Shown here: in pieces, positions 50,657 through 62,009 of the stretch
Position numbering within the stretch: the stretch's first letter is position 1
Layout of the letters: every line of letters begins with the position of its first letter
Assembly (NCBI RefSeq): GCF_900142965.1
Contig: NZ_FRCQ01000002.1
Coordinates: 248,001-312,000, forward strand
Direction of reading: 5' to 3'
Source: Rhizobacter sp. OV335
GTDB lineage: Bacteria > Pseudomonadota > Gammaproteobacteria > Burkholderiales > Burkholderiaceae_C
Length of the DNA stretch: 64,000 bases
The notes under the pieces: generated by a model
Database searches by the model: none
What the model saw: the letters and a program-made list of their open reading frames with translations, nothing else
What the model was told of the DNA's origin: nothing
Program-made: the position numbers and the translations under genes

Positions 50657-53600
50657 TGCTTGTTCCAATAGTTGATACCGTCGGTCGGCCTGAACATGGT
50701 TTTTGGAGCGCCATCAGTTCCTTTCACCAAGAACGTATTCGTTGCGCGGTCGTAGATCAAAGTCTCCGCGCCTCGCCCCTTCGTCAACGCAGTGGCGGGT
50801 GGCTTCGCAGCCAAGGACCGCGCCGCTTCAACATACTGCTTTGAATTGTTCAGTTCCGGAAACTCACTTTTGTGCTTGTTCCAATGCCCAAGCGCGTTCT
50901 CAACGGAGGACAGCTTCTTTGTAGACGACCAGACGGGCGCGTTTACTGCTGCGGCGCTCCCAGCCTTCGGCACCGTTACCCCAACCCCAATCATGCCGCT
51001 ACCGAGCGCCGCACTTGCCATCGGCGCGAGTGTCGACAGATCGTTGGTTCCTTGGCGGCCCGCGACGGTCACGATGGCAAAGCCCATCCGCACCTTGTTC
51101 GGTCCGGAACTGGGGTCGTCGCCCTTCAATTCGAGGTACTGTTGGAACAGCTGCTGCATCTTTGCAACGTCACCGGCCTCCATGGCATCCGTGAACTGCC
51201 GGTTGATCTTCTGGATCGCGGGTCCCAGGTCTGTCGGCGCCTGTTGCTGGGATTGCGTTGGCGTCCCCGAACTTGCCGGGCTCGTTGTCGACGACTCATT
51301 CGAAGTCTGAGGTTTCGTGGTACCGCCGTCATTGACAGCCACGCCCGTCTTGCCGCCCTCTGTCTTCGTTTCATTGTCGTCAGCGGCCGATTCGAATTTC
51401 ACTCTGCAGTCAGGCTTCCCCAAACAGATGCTGTCGCTGGTGGTGTTGATGCGTATGGGGTCCAACCCCGATGGGTCGGTGAACGCCAACGCGTTGTTCA
51501 GCACATAGCTGTAGCGATTGAACGCCTGCGCATTCGTCGGATCCGGCACGGTCGGGTCCGCGCTCGTGTGGCGCCCGAGCAGCGGGTCGTACATGCGCGC
51601 GTTCATGTTCACCAGCCCGAGTTGATCGAGGTGCTCGTGCCCGGTGTAGCCGCTGTGGTCCTGCGTGTTCTTCAGGTTGCCCCATTGCGGGCCGGAGTCG
51701 TCGCTACCGTCCGCGTTGCGCCGGCGGCCCCAGGCGTCGTAGCTCATGCGCTGCAGCACCGACTGAGCCTGGTCCATCTCGGCGAGCGTGGAGCCGAGGT
51801 GATCGGTCAGGAAGTAGCGCAGGTTGCGCGTGGCAACCGCTGTCGGCGCGATCGCCGTGCCGCTGAACTTCTCCTCGATGAAGCCGAGTTGCGCCGGCAG
51901 CATCGTGCGGATCGTCGTCGTGTTGGCCGCGGTGTCGATCTCCTTCTCGACCGCGCCGCCGTACCAGATCGTTGTGGTCGCTGATCCGGCCACACCCGCG
52001 CTCATCGGGCTGATCGTCTGGCGCGTCCGTGCGTGATCGGGTCCGTACAGGAACGCCGTGCGCTGCACCGCGTTGGCCCCGTCGAGCTTGTCGATGCTCG
52101 ACGGCATGTCGTACGAGGTCCACGCGTAGCTGCGGCCCAGACCGGTCTTCAAGTTGCCGTTGACTTCGTAGCCGAAGCCGGGGTTCGTCAGCCCCGCCAC
52201 TGTGCCCTGCACCACCGAGACTGCGTTCGGCCCAATGCTGCCTGCGCCCGACGGCGGGTAGCGGTACAGCCCCACGCCGGTCTTGCTCGTCAGGTTGCCC
52301 AGTTCGTCGTAGGTCGTCGTCTTGACACTGCTGCCGATCGCGCTCGTGTACAGCCGGTTCAAGCTGTCGTACGTGAAGCTCTCGTTCAGAGTGGCGCCAC
52401 CGTTCACCATCAGCTGGCTGCGGCTCTCCAGGTTCCCGAGCACGTCGTAGTCGTAGCCGTCGTTCTGGTACTGCGCATCGGCCGCAGACACCCCGCTGCG
52501 GATGCTGTTCAAGCGCCCGGTGTACGGGTTGTAGCCACGGCGCGTGACCATGCCGTTGCCCAGCTGCTCCTGCGTCAGCCGGCCCTCCGCATCCATCGAT
52601 TGCGCGGTCCACAGCGTGATTGCGGTCGTGGACGTGCCTTCATAGCGGTCGATGCGGTCCACGTAGCCGAGCGCGTTGTAGTGCTGCTGGAAGGAGTTGC
52701 CTGCAGCCGTTGCTGTCACACCTGCGCCTCGCGCCGCCCGGCTCTGCGTCGTGCGGTCCGGGCGTCCGAACGCGTCGTACGTCACCTTGCTCGCGTAATC
52801 GGCGTCCAGACTCGTCACCGTGCTGCTGGGCCGGCCGACTGCGTCGTAGCTGAGCACGCGCCGGTAGTCCTTCGCGTTGGCCGCCCAGGTGTAGGTCTCG
52901 GCCAACTCGCCGGTGCCGTTTGCGGCCGTGTCGTACTCCCAGCGGCTGTCCAGGTCGGGCTCCAGTCGACGCGTCATGCGCCCCAGCACATCGAACTCGA
53001 AGCTCGTCGTCTGCTGCTTCGAATCGGTCTGCTGGCGCGTCTGGCCCAGCGGGTCGACCACGTAGGTCCAGTGCCCGAGGTTCGGGTCGTCCAGCGTCGT
53101 CTTGCGACCGAGCCGGTCGTAGCCGATCTCGATGCGGTTGCCCTTCGGGTCGATCGTGCGCGCCAGGCTGCCGAAGGCCCCATAGACATAGCGCGTCGTC
53201 GCGCCGTACGCATCGGTGACGGACGCCAGTTGGCCCGCGGCATTGCGCACCTCGGTACGCGCTTGTCCCTTCGCGTTGAGGCTCGTGCGGCTCAGGCCGT
53301 TGTAGCTGAAGCTCGCGCTGTCGACGCCGCTGCCGGTCTTGGTCGGTGCGTTGATCTGCCAGACCCGGCCGAGGGCGTCACGGTCGTAGCTCGTCCACAC
53401 CGCGCTCTGGCCAGTGGCGTACGGGCGCGAGAGCCGCTGCACGCGGCCCTGGGCGTCGTAGACCTTCTCGCTGAGCACGGCGGTGCCGTCAAAACCCCAG
53501 TGGCGCGACAGCACCTCGTGGCCGGCCGCGTCCTCGAAGGTCTCGCTCGGGCTGGTGGTCTGGCTGGCCTCGTTTGCACCGCCCCATTGCTGCGTGATGG

Positions 53601-54132
53601 TGACCGTCGCGGCGCCGTTCAGGCAGCTGTCCGCGCATTGTCGGTACGCGGTGCTGGTGGCCGTGCCGTCGGCGCGGCTCTCGCGCAGCTTGCGGCCCCA
53701 GCCGTCGTATTGCCAGCGCGCCGTCAGCCGATCCGGGTCCGTCGTGCTCAGCACGTTGCCGCTGCCCGCATCGTGCGTGCTCGTGGTCTCGTGGCCCTTT
53801 GCGTTGGTGCTCTTCTCGGCGTAGCGGAAGCGGCTGTCGTAGTCGGAGCCATCGCTGCGCGTCCTGGTCTCGCCGGTGACCGGGTCGCGCCAGGTCACGG
53901 TGCGCTTGCGCGTCACGCCGTAGTTCGCGTCAGGCTCCATCACGGTGGTGACCGTGTAGCGCGCGTCGTCGGGCTCGACCGTCTGCTTGACCGGCGTGCC
54001 GTACGCGTCGTACTCGTAGGTCACCGTGCGCGTCACGGGCTGACCGGCTGTCTGCGCCTGCGTCATCCCGCACAGCGCCAGCAGCGCGGCTGCGATCCCG
54101 ACCCGGACCATCTTGTTCTTCATCGTGCTCAT
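50653..54132 (-). CDS. Secreted YD-repeat (Rhs-like) polymorphic toxin
   Basis: 1159 residues from the ATG at 54132 (ATGA overlap with the SpvB gene). Signal peptide (VRVGIAAALLALCGMTQAQ). Residues 30-860 are YD repeats (YDSRFRYAEKSTNAKGHET, YDRLGRKTTLDDPNLGHWTY and many more) that build an Rhs cocoon. The Rhs core ends with YDPLLGRHTSADPTVPDPTN and DPSGLDP near 870-890. The last 270 residues are different: Ser/Thr/Gln linker, then a terminal domain of about 85 residues (ALGHWNKHKSEFPELNNSKQ and FRPTDGINYWNKQ). That end, with HW-KH, Thr and Arg near the C-terminus, suggests an RNase of the BECR type, but this is inference. The DNA of this tip is clearly lower in GC than the core. Confidence 0.88.
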   Translation of the reverse strand: MSTMKNKMVRVGIAAALLALCGMTQAQTAGQPVTRTVTYEYDAYGTPVKQTVEPDDARYTVTTVMEPDANYGVTRKRTVTWRDPVTGETRTRSDGSDYDSRFRYAEKSTNAKGHETTSTHDAGSGNVLSTTDPDRLTARWQYDGWGRKLRESRADGTATSTAYRQCADSCLNGAATVTITQQWGGANEASQTTSPSETFEDAAGHEVLSRHWGFDGTAVLSEKVYDAQGRVQRLSRPYATGQSAVWTSYDRDALGRVWQINAPTKTGSGVDSASFSYNGLSRTSLNAKGQARTEVRNAAGQLASVTDAYGATTRYVYGAFGSLARTIDPKGNRIEIGYDRLGRKTTLDDPNLGHWTYVVDPLGQTRQQTDSKQQTTSFEFDVLGRMTRRLEPDLDSRWEYDTAANGTGELAETYTWAANAKDYRRVLSYDAVGRPSSTVTSLDADYASKVTYDAFGRPDRTTQSRAARGAGVTATAAGNSFQQHYNALGYVDRIDRYEGTSTTAITLWTAQSMDAEGRLTQEQLGNGMVTRRGYNPYTGRLNSIRSGVSAADAQYQNDGYDYDVLGNLESRSQLMVNGGATLNESFTYDSLNRLYTSAIGSSVKTTTYDELGNLTSKTGVGLYRYPPSGAGSIGPNAVSVVQGTVAGLTNPGFGYEVNGNLKTGLGRSYAWTSYDMPSSIDKLDGANAVQRTAFLYGPDHARTRQTISPMSAGVAGSATTTIWYGGAVEKEIDTAANTTTIRTMLPAQLGFIEEKFSGTAIAPTAVATRNLRYFLTDHLGSTLAEMDQAQSVLQRMSYDAWGRRRNADGSDDSGPQWGNLKNTQDHSGYTGHEHLDQLGLVNMNARMYDPLLGRHTSADPTVPDPTNAQAFNRYSYVLNNALAFTDPSGLDPIRINTTSDSICLGKPDCRVKFESAADDNETKTEGGKTGVAVNDGGTTKPQTSNESSTTSPASSGTPTQSQQQAPTDLGPAIQKINRQFTDAMEAGDVAKMQQLFQQYLELKGDDPSSGPNKVRMGFAIVTVAGRQGTNDLSTLAPMASAALGSGMIGVGVTVPKAGSAAAVNAPVWSSTKKLSSVENALGHWNKHKSEFPELNNSKQYVEAARSLAAKPPATALTKGRGAETLIYDRATNTFLVKGTDGAPKTMFRPTDGINYWNKQ

Positions 54133-57100
54133 GTGCACTTCCCCGTCTTGATCGTGCCGCTCACCCCGATCGACGCGGCGGGATAGTTGCCGCCGCTGAC
54201 CGTGATGTTCTGGTTCAGCGTGCCAGCCGTGCAGCCCGTGATGAACACCACACCCACGGTGCACGACGCGCCCGCGCCGAGCTGTGCACCAGCGACGCAA
54301 GTGCCGCCCTGTCGACTGAAACTCGCCCCGCCGGAGATCGCCGGCCAGGTGAAGTTCAATGCCGCAGGCGCCGCTCCGGTGTTGGACACCGTCACCGTCC
54401 GCACCGCCGAGGTCTGGTCCATCGCCTGCGATCCGAACGCCAGCGACGTGGGATTGACCGTCACCGTCGTGTTGCTCGGTGTCGGTAGCACCGTCAGCGT
54501 CACCGAGATCGGCGGCACCGAACCTCCCATCGACGAGGTGCCAGTGATCGTGCCGGTGTAGGTTCCGGCCGTCGTCGGAGACACCACCTGCCACATGCCA
54601 CTGCATCCGGTGGATGCCCCGCCACAGATCAAGGTGTTGTTCGTCAGGCTCATGCCGCCGTTCACCGACAGCGTGAGGGTGGTGGAGGTCGGTGCGCTGT
54701 TGCTGTAGGCCGTGCTCGCCACCGCCGCCGTCGGAGCCGTGGACGAACCGCTGATCGACGTCGTGGACACGCTGATGACCGGCAGGATGTAGCCCGTCCC
54801 CGACACGCTGAAGGTGTTGGTGTTGGTGTTGAACGAATACGCTGCCATCGTCAATCCGCTGCCCGCGTAGTTGCCCGCAGCGCTCGGCGTGAAGCTCACC
54901 GTCGCCGTGCAGCTGCCGCCCGGGGTGACGTTGCCGCAATTCCCGGTGTTCACGCCGAAGCCAGCCGGCAGGTTTGCGATGCCCGCATTGGTCGCCCAGT
55001 CGTAGGCCGTGTTGCCGTCGTTCGTCAGGCTGATGCCCTGCGTCGCACTGCTGCCCACGGCCACGTTGCCGAAGGCCAGGCTCGTCGATCCCCAGCGCGG
55101 CACGGCCGTGCGCGTCGTCCAGCTCACCGTCGTCGTCGCCGGTGCGGTGGTTGCGCCGCTGGGCGCAAAGGCTTGACTCTGGTTGATCCCCTGCACATTG
55201 GTCGCCGCGTTGATCACCAGGTTGCAGCTCGCCCCGGCCGCCACCGCGCTGCAGCCGTTGCTCGCCACACTCAGCGGTGCCGCGAGCGTGGGTGTGCCCA
55301 AGGTCATCGGCAGGTTGCCGTCGTTGCGGTATGTCGCGGTGACCGTCTGCGCGGCCGCGCCGTACCACGTCGCGGGCACCGTGAGGCTCGCGGCCGAGGT
55401 CAGCGTGGCCACCGTGCCGGTGCCATTGCCGCCCACCGGAATCGACAGGTTCACACCGTTCGCGATGGAGATGCCCCCATTGGCACCACCCTGCATCCGC
55501 GGGTACGAGCCCAGCACCTGCACGCTCGCGCCGATGCCGTTGGCGATCGCCGTCGGCTTGAAGCTCACCGTCACCGTGCAGGCCGCTCCCGCCGCGAGGG
55601 CGCTGCCGCAGGTGTGCGTCAGCGGGTAGTCCCCCGGCTTCGTACCCGCCAGCGTGATCGACAGGTTCGCGAGCGTCCCGCCGTTCGTCGCGTTGTTCGT
55701 CAGCGTGAGGCTCTGTGCCGCGCTCGTCGTGTTCACCGCCACGTTGCCGAACGACAGGCTGCTCACGTTGGGCATGGTGGTCGCCACCGAGAAGCCGTAG
55801 CTCTGCTGCACCGTGTAGGTCGTGCCCGTGGCACCCACCACCTGGTAGCTGATCTGGTCGACAGCAGTGTACGAACCCGGTGTCGCCTGGGCCCCGGTGC
55901 CGAAGAAGGTCTGGCACGACGCACCTGGCGCCAGCACCGTGGTGCCGGGCTGGCAGTAGCCTGCTTGGCCTTGCCACGACCAGATTCCCGCCGGCCCCGC
56001 GACCGCCGTGTGCGCGGTGATCAGCAACGAGACGCTGCTGTTGTTCTTGATGGTCGGCCAGTCGCCCGAGTCGGACGCCGCGCCGATGGCGCCCCACTGC
56101 GTGGACACCGGCACGAAGACCAGCGGGGGCGGGGCCACCGTCAACGACACCGCCTTCGAGGCCGCACCGCCCGCCGGCGACGGCGTCGCGCTGAGCGTGC
56201 CGCTGTAGATGCCGACGGCTGCGCCGGAGCTCAGCACCACCGCGCCGCAATCGGCGGTGTTGGCCGAACAGTTCGCCGGCCCGGTCACCGTGGTACCGGC
56301 CGGTGCTGCGTATGCGATCGACGAGGCCACCGTCTGTCCGCTGTTGCCCAGCGTGCAGCTGATCCACGCCAGCGCCGGCACCGCCGCCGGGCTCAACGTG
56401 TTGCAGGCCGAGAACGTCAGTGCAGACGGCGTGGCCGCCACGTCGCCCGCCTGCTGTGCCGCCTTGGTCACCGTCGTCTTGCGCAGCAGGCCGATCAGCC
56501 AGGGGCCGCTGAGGTTGTCGTAGGTGTTGACCGTTGTGGTCGTGAAGCTGTCGCCGCCGCCGCTCACCGTCTCGCTGCTCGACGTGATGTTGCCGAAGGC
56601 GTCGATGCCGTTCGGGCTGTTGACCTGCGTCGTGCGAGTCACCATCGCCGAGTTGTCCAGGTCGCGCGTGGCGCTGGTGCTGCTGCTCGTGTAGGTGAAC
56701 AGCGCACCACCGGTTGTCGCGAACGACGCGGGCGTGGTGTCGCTCTGGCTCAGCACGACCCCGTTGGCCTGCGTCGCCTTGAGCTGCTCCGGCATGCCGA
56801 TGAACGGGTCGTTCTGGCGGAAGCGGCTCAGCGTGGTCACGCCGGTGGAGGCGTCGGTCGATTCGATCGTCTCGAAGCCGGCCGAACCCAGCCCCTGCAG
56901 GTTGCTGCGCAGGCCCTGGTAGCGGTAGTCGGTGGTGAGCCAGCCGCCCTGGCCGTTGGCGACGCGGCGCTGCGACACCAGCGGCGGGCCGCTGACCACG
57001 TTGCGCAGCGGCCAAGCCACGTCGGCACCACGCGTGTAGACGCTGGCGTCATCCATGCGCTTGTAGCTGAACTGCGTCTGCTGGCCTTCGCCATCGGTCA

Positions 57101-59375
57101 CCGACTCGAGCAGGTCGCTGCTGCCGCCGTTGCCCGTCAGCGCCACATACCAGCTGCCCGCCGAGTTGCTGGCGGCGATGTAGTAGGCCCGGTCCGGGAT
57201 GCTGTCGCCGTTGAAGTCGCCGACGTACGAGGCCGTCGCAGTCCCCGGACTGGCCGGGGTCCACGCTCGGCAGGCAATGTTCACGCTGCCGCCGTAGGTG
57301 GCACCGAGCTGGTACGGCGCGCTGTCGCCGATCTGGCAGACCGCCGCACTGCGATACGCATCGGCGCGGCCGTCCGCATCGAAGTCGCCGACGTTCGAGA
57401 ACCCGATGCCGCTGGTCATGCCCTGAATCGGCGAACAAGCCAGTGACACGCCGGTCGAGCGACATATCTTGGCGGAGGTCACGCCATTGAGGACGTGGGA
57501 TTCGAGCACGTCGCTATAGCTGTCGTACGGATCGCCGTTCTGGTCCGACAGAACCGTGGTGCCGGGGTCGGGGATCACCGGCAGGAAGAAGTCGGTCTGC
57601 CCCATCGGCGTGGACCTCACCAGCCCTTGGTCGGTCGACAGGAAAACACTTGCGTCGCTGAAGGCGCCCGATTTCTGCGTGATGATGAAATCGGTGCGCC
57701 CGTCGCCGTTGAAATCGCCGGTCACCTTCTTGATGTTCGGCCCGCTCTCCCAATCGGTCTGCGTGGCCAGCACGAACTCGGCGGTGTCATAGGCGGAGCA
57801 GACACCGCCCGTGGCCATCGCAGTACACAGCTTGGAGCCGCCCTTGCTGCCGTTCTTGTCGACAGACAGGATGTCGTCGCGCCCGTCGCCATTGAAATCG
57901 CCCACCAGCGCCGTGTTGACGCTCGCCGCCGGGCCGTTCCAGGTGCCGCAGGAGAACGCGCTGCCGGTGGACAGGCACACACTCCAGCTCGCGTTGGGCT
58001 GTCCCGCCTGCGGCGGCAGCGCGATGTCCATGCGGCCGTCACCGTTGAAATCGCCCTGGACCACCGGTCGATCTCCGTTGGCCGGGCCGGCCCAGGTCTG
58101 GCACGAGAACGTCGTGCGCCGCGACAGGCACACGCGCCACGTTCCGTTGCCGTCCGAGCGCACCAGGTCGGCGGCGCCGTCACCATCGAAGTCGCCCATC
58201 AGCACCTGCGTCTGCACCTGCTGCGTCTTGTTGCCGAGCTCCAGGTTCGTCGGATTCAGCTCCTGCAGCTGCGGCACCGGGCCACCCCAGTTGCCGCTGC
58301 CGGCCGCCGCGAAGGTCTCTGCCGCGCTGTCGCGCACCGTCCACGCGAAGCGCGTGGCCGGCAGGCAGTTGCCCGCGCCGTCGCAATCGCTGATCGCGTC
58401 GACCAGGCTGCGCCCGTTGATCGGATTGGTCCTGTAGGCCACGCGATAGTCGCGCACCAGCGTGCCGCCACTGCCGTCGGCGGCCGTGTCGATGCGCGTC
58501 TGGATCGCCCTCAGCCGCTGCGTGCGACTCAGCAGGCTGCCCGCCACGTAGCCCTGCCACGGATCGGGCCGGGTCTCATAGATGAAGTTGACCGCGTTGT
58601 ACGGCACCAGCCCCGTGCTGTCGTTGCCGGTGTAGCGGATGCGCGCCGGAACCATCTCGCCGAGCGCGCTGTCCTTGGCGTAGCCGATGCTGTAGTAGCT
58701 GCCGCGCCGGTCTTGCGAGCGCGACAGCGCCCAGCGCAGGTTGCGCGTGCCGCCTTGCACGTCGAGCGTCGAGTCGGCCGTGCCGCCATAAGTCATCACC
58801 TGGCCCGACTTGAGGTAGACCGTCCATGCGTCCGGCCCCTTCGCGGCATCGGTGACGACGGGAACGATCTTGCTGAAGCCGTCGATGCGCGTGCGGTACT
58901 CGCTGCCGTTCGAGCCGGTCACCGGCAACAGCCGTTGGCCATCGAGGCAGAACACGTCGGCCGTGCTCAACGACACCGCGGTGCGCACGCCATCGACCGC
59001 GAACGTCTTGCCGCAGCGCGCGATGCTCGATTGCCCACCCAGCGCCCAGCCGCGCCCGAGCGTGCCCGTGCCGGACTGACTCGAGTAGTTCAACGACACG
59101 CCAGGTGCCACACCCGCCGTGCCCGGCGGCACCGCGATCGACACCGAGTACGTCGCCGCACCCGCGCCCACCGATGCCCGCCCGGCCAGGCTGCCCGCCA
59201 CCGGCCCCGACAGGTTCGGCGGTTGAACGGTGACGGCCGTCTGCGCGAGTGCCGCCATCGGAACGCCGAAAAGAACGGCCGTCGCGGCAAGCACCGCAAC
59301 AGCCATGCGCGGCCGTGCCACGGCCCCATGACGTGAATGATTCAAGGATTTCCCCCAATGAGCTTCGAGCACCAC
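54129..59375 (-). CDS. Large secreted SpvB / FG-GAP / ASH-repeat protein
   Basis: 1748 residues. Signal peptide near 24-45 (VAVLAATAVLFGVPMAALAQ). An SpvB/TcB N-terminal domain follows (about 50-380: SIAVPPGTAGVAPGVSLNYS, RGWALGGQSSIARCG). Residues about 390-720 hold FG-GAP/VCBS repeats with calcium-type loops (DFDGDGAADL, DFNGDGRMDI, DFNGDGRTDF). Then a TcB-like middle (QTQFSYKRMDDASVYTRGAD). From about 1000 to the end come ASH/HYDIN-like beta-sandwich repeats (LSFGNVAVNTTSAAQSLTLT, LAFGNVAVGSSATQGISLTN). The start is uncertain: GTG 59375 is used; TTG 59345 after GGGGG is an alternative. It is coupled to the Rhs-like gene by ATGA and probably aids its export or surface display. Confidence 0.85.
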   Translation of the reverse strand: MVLEAHWGKSLNHSRHGAVARPRMAVAVLAATAVLFGVPMAALAQTAVTVQPPNLSGPVAGSLAGRASVGAGAATYSVSIAVPPGTAGVAPGVSLNYSSQSGTGTLGRGWALGGQSSIARCGKTFAVDGVRTAVSLSTADVFCLDGQRLLPVTGSNGSEYRTRIDGFSKIVPVVTDAAKGPDAWTVYLKSGQVMTYGGTADSTLDVQGGTRNLRWALSRSQDRRGSYYSIGYAKDSALGEMVPARIRYTGNDSTGLVPYNAVNFIYETRPDPWQGYVAGSLLSRTQRLRAIQTRIDTAADGSGGTLVRDYRVAYRTNPINGRSLVDAISDCDGAGNCLPATRFAWTVRDSAAETFAAAGSGNWGGPVPQLQELNPTNLELGNKTQQVQTQVLMGDFDGDGAADLVRSDGNGTWRVCLSRRTTFSCQTWAGPANGDRPVVQGDFNGDGRMDIALPPQAGQPNASWSVCLSTGSAFSCGTWNGPAASVNTALVGDFNGDGRDDILSVDKNGSKGGSKLCTAMATGGVCSAYDTAEFVLATQTDWESGPNIKKVTGDFNGDGRTDFIITQKSGAFSDASVFLSTDQGLVRSTPMGQTDFFLPVIPDPGTTVLSDQNGDPYDSYSDVLESHVLNGVTSAKICRSTGVSLACSPIQGMTSGIGFSNVGDFDADGRADAYRSAAVCQIGDSAPYQLGATYGGSVNIACRAWTPASPGTATASYVGDFNGDSIPDRAYYIAASNSAGSWYVALTGNGGSSDLLESVTDGEGQQTQFSYKRMDDASVYTRGADVAWPLRNVVSGPPLVSQRRVANGQGGWLTTDYRYQGLRSNLQGLGSAGFETIESTDASTGVTTLSRFRQNDPFIGMPEQLKATQANGVVLSQSDTTPASFATTGGALFTYTSSSTSATRDLDNSAMVTRTTQVNSPNGIDAFGNITSSSETVSGGGDSFTTTTVNTYDNLSGPWLIGLLRKTTVTKAAQQAGDVAATPSALTFSACNTLSPAAVPALAWISCTLGNSGQTVASSIAYAAPAGTTVTGPANCSANTADCGAVVLSSGAAVGIYSGTLSATPSPAGGAASKAVSLTVAPPPLVFVPVSTQWGAIGAASDSGDWPTIKNNSSVSLLITAHTAVAGPAGIWSWQGQAGYCQPGTTVLAPGASCQTFFGTGAQATPGSYTAVDQISYQVVGATGTTYTVQQSYGFSVATTMPNVSSLSFGNVAVNTTSAAQSLTLTNNATNGGTLANLSITLAGTKPGDYPLTHTCGSALAAGAACTVTVSFKPTAIANGIGASVQVLGSYPRMQGGANGGISIANGVNLSIPVGGNGTGTVATLTSAASLTVPATWYGAAAQTVTATYRNDGNLPMTLGTPTLAAPLSVASNGCSAVAAGASCNLVINAATNVQGINQSQAFAPSGATTAPATTTVSWTTRTAVPRWGSTSLAFGNVAVGSSATQGISLTNDGNTAYDWATNAGIANLPAGFGVNTGNCGNVTPGGSCTATVSFTPSAAGNYAGSGLTMAAYSFNTNTNTFSVSGTGYILPVISVSTTSISGSSTAPTAAVASTAYSNSAPTSTTLTLSVNGGMSLTNNTLICGGASTGCSGMWQVVSPTTAGTYTGTITGTSSMGGSVPPISVTLTVLPTPSNTTVTVNPTSLAFGSQAMDQTSAVRTVTVSNTGAAPAALNFTWPAISGGASFSRQGGTCVAGAQLGAGASCTVGVVFITGCTAGTLNQNITVSGGNYPAASIGVSGTIKTGKCT

Positions 59376-59547
59376 GCCATGCGCATCGATCGTGCGACTT
59401 CGGCTGTGCCGCGCAACCGTCGGTGCGTCAGCAGTGGGGGTGCACGTTATGAACCGGGCGCAGGCCGGTCAAGGCACTCCGATGGGGGTGTGGCGAATTC
59501 GCGATACCAGCGATCGCTGCATTCAATCTCCACAATCTGCTGCTAGT

Positions 59548-61050
<1,503 letters not shown>

Positions 61051-61063
61051 GGCGTGATGAAGC

Positions 61064-61828
61064 TCAGGCGGCGACCTCGCATTGGACGCCCGCATCGGCC
61101 AACAGGGAAGGGAAAGGCTCGGGCGGCGCCTGGTCGGTGAACAGCGCATCGATCTCGGCAAAGCCGGCCACCTGCACCATCGCCGGCCGGTTGAACTTGC
61201 TGTGGTCGGCTGCCACCCACACCTGGCGCGACTGCTCGATGATCGCGCGCGCCACCTTCACCTCGCGGAAATCGAAGTCGCGCAGCGTGCCGTCGCTCTC
61301 GATGCCCGAGATGCCGATCAGCCCGATGTCGACCTTGAACTGCTTGATGAAATCCACCGTCGCCTCGCCGACGATGCCGCGGTCGCGCGAGCGCACCACG
61401 CCGCCAGCCACGATGACCTCGCAGTCCGGGTTGTCCGACAGGATCGCCGCGACGTTCAGGTTGTTCGTGATCACGCGCAGCCCCTTGTGGCGCATCAGCT
61501 CGCGCGCAATGGCCTCGGTGGTGGTGCCGATGTTCAGGATCAGCGAGCAGCCCTCGGGCACGCCCTGCGCCACGCTGCGCGCGATGCGCTGCTTGGCCTG
61601 CTCGTTGAGCTGCTGGCGCTGCCGATAGGCGATGTTCTCGGTGGTGGAGCTGGGCAGCCGCACGCCGCCATGGAAGCGCGCCAGCAGCCCGGCATCGGAC
61701 AGCAGCTTCACGTCGCGCCGCACCGTCTGCAGCGTCACGCCGAACTGGTCGCTGAGCGCCTCCACCGTGGCCGTGCCGCGCGCGCGCACCTCGTCGAGCA
61801 GCAGCGATTGGCGCGGGTTCGGGGTCAT
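61064..61828 (-). CDS. glpR: DeoR family glycerol-3-phosphate regulon repressor
   Basis: 254 residues from the ATG at 61828. DeoR winged helix ([40 protein letters not shown]) and the sugar-phosphate sensing domain ([48 protein letters not shown]). It lies between glpK and the divergent glpD; the 181-bp intergenic region has a matching operator (61891-61914). It probably represses both directions until glycerol-3-phosphate binds. Confidence 0.95.
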   Translation of the reverse strand: MTPNPRQSLLLDEVRARGTATVEALSDQFGVTLQTVRRDVKLLSDAGLLARFHGGVRLPSSTTENIAYRQRQQLNEQAKQRIARSVAQGVPEGCSLILNIGTTTEAIARELMRHKGLRVITNNLNVAAILSDNPDCEVIVAGGVVRSRDRGIVGEATVDFIKQFKVDIGLIGISGIESDGTLRDFDFREVKVARAIIEQSRQVWVAADHSKFNRPAMVQVAGFAEIDALFTDQAPPEPFPSLLADAGVQCEVAA

Positions 61829-61890
61829 GGCGGCGGAGGGTACCGAATGCCCGAACGAAAACAGATGCTGGATTTCCTGGGTTGCATCAC

Positions 61891-61914
61891 TTTCGTTTTT
61901 CGCATAAAACGAAA
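61891..61914. promoter_or_regulatory. GlpR-type operator in the glpR/glpD intergenic region
   Basis: TTTCGTTTT (61891-61899), spacer TCGCAT, AAAACGAAA (61906-61914): a perfect 9-bp inverted repeat. Additional half-sites AACGAAAA (61854-61861) and AAACGAA (61927-61933) flank it at regular distances. TCGTTT/AAACGA half-sites are those of known GlpR proteins. The region is the only AT-rich stretch in the neighbourhood. Confidence 0.85.
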
Positions 61915-62009
61915 AAAGAAGATCACAAACGAACGCAACCGAACACTGCACCGAACAACAACACGAACCTCGCCGACGGCGAGGTGTCGATGGGCCAGGA
62001 GACGATTTC

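Noticed and set aside
50653-57015. A single 2120-codon leftward frame
   Set aside because: The part above 54132 is a shadow of the SpvB-like gene in another frame; the real start is the ATG at 54132 with a signal peptide and an ATGA overlap.
54187-59336. Plus-strand frames opposite the SpvB-like gene
   Set aside because: No family motifs; they mirror the beta-repeat coding sequence on the minus strand.
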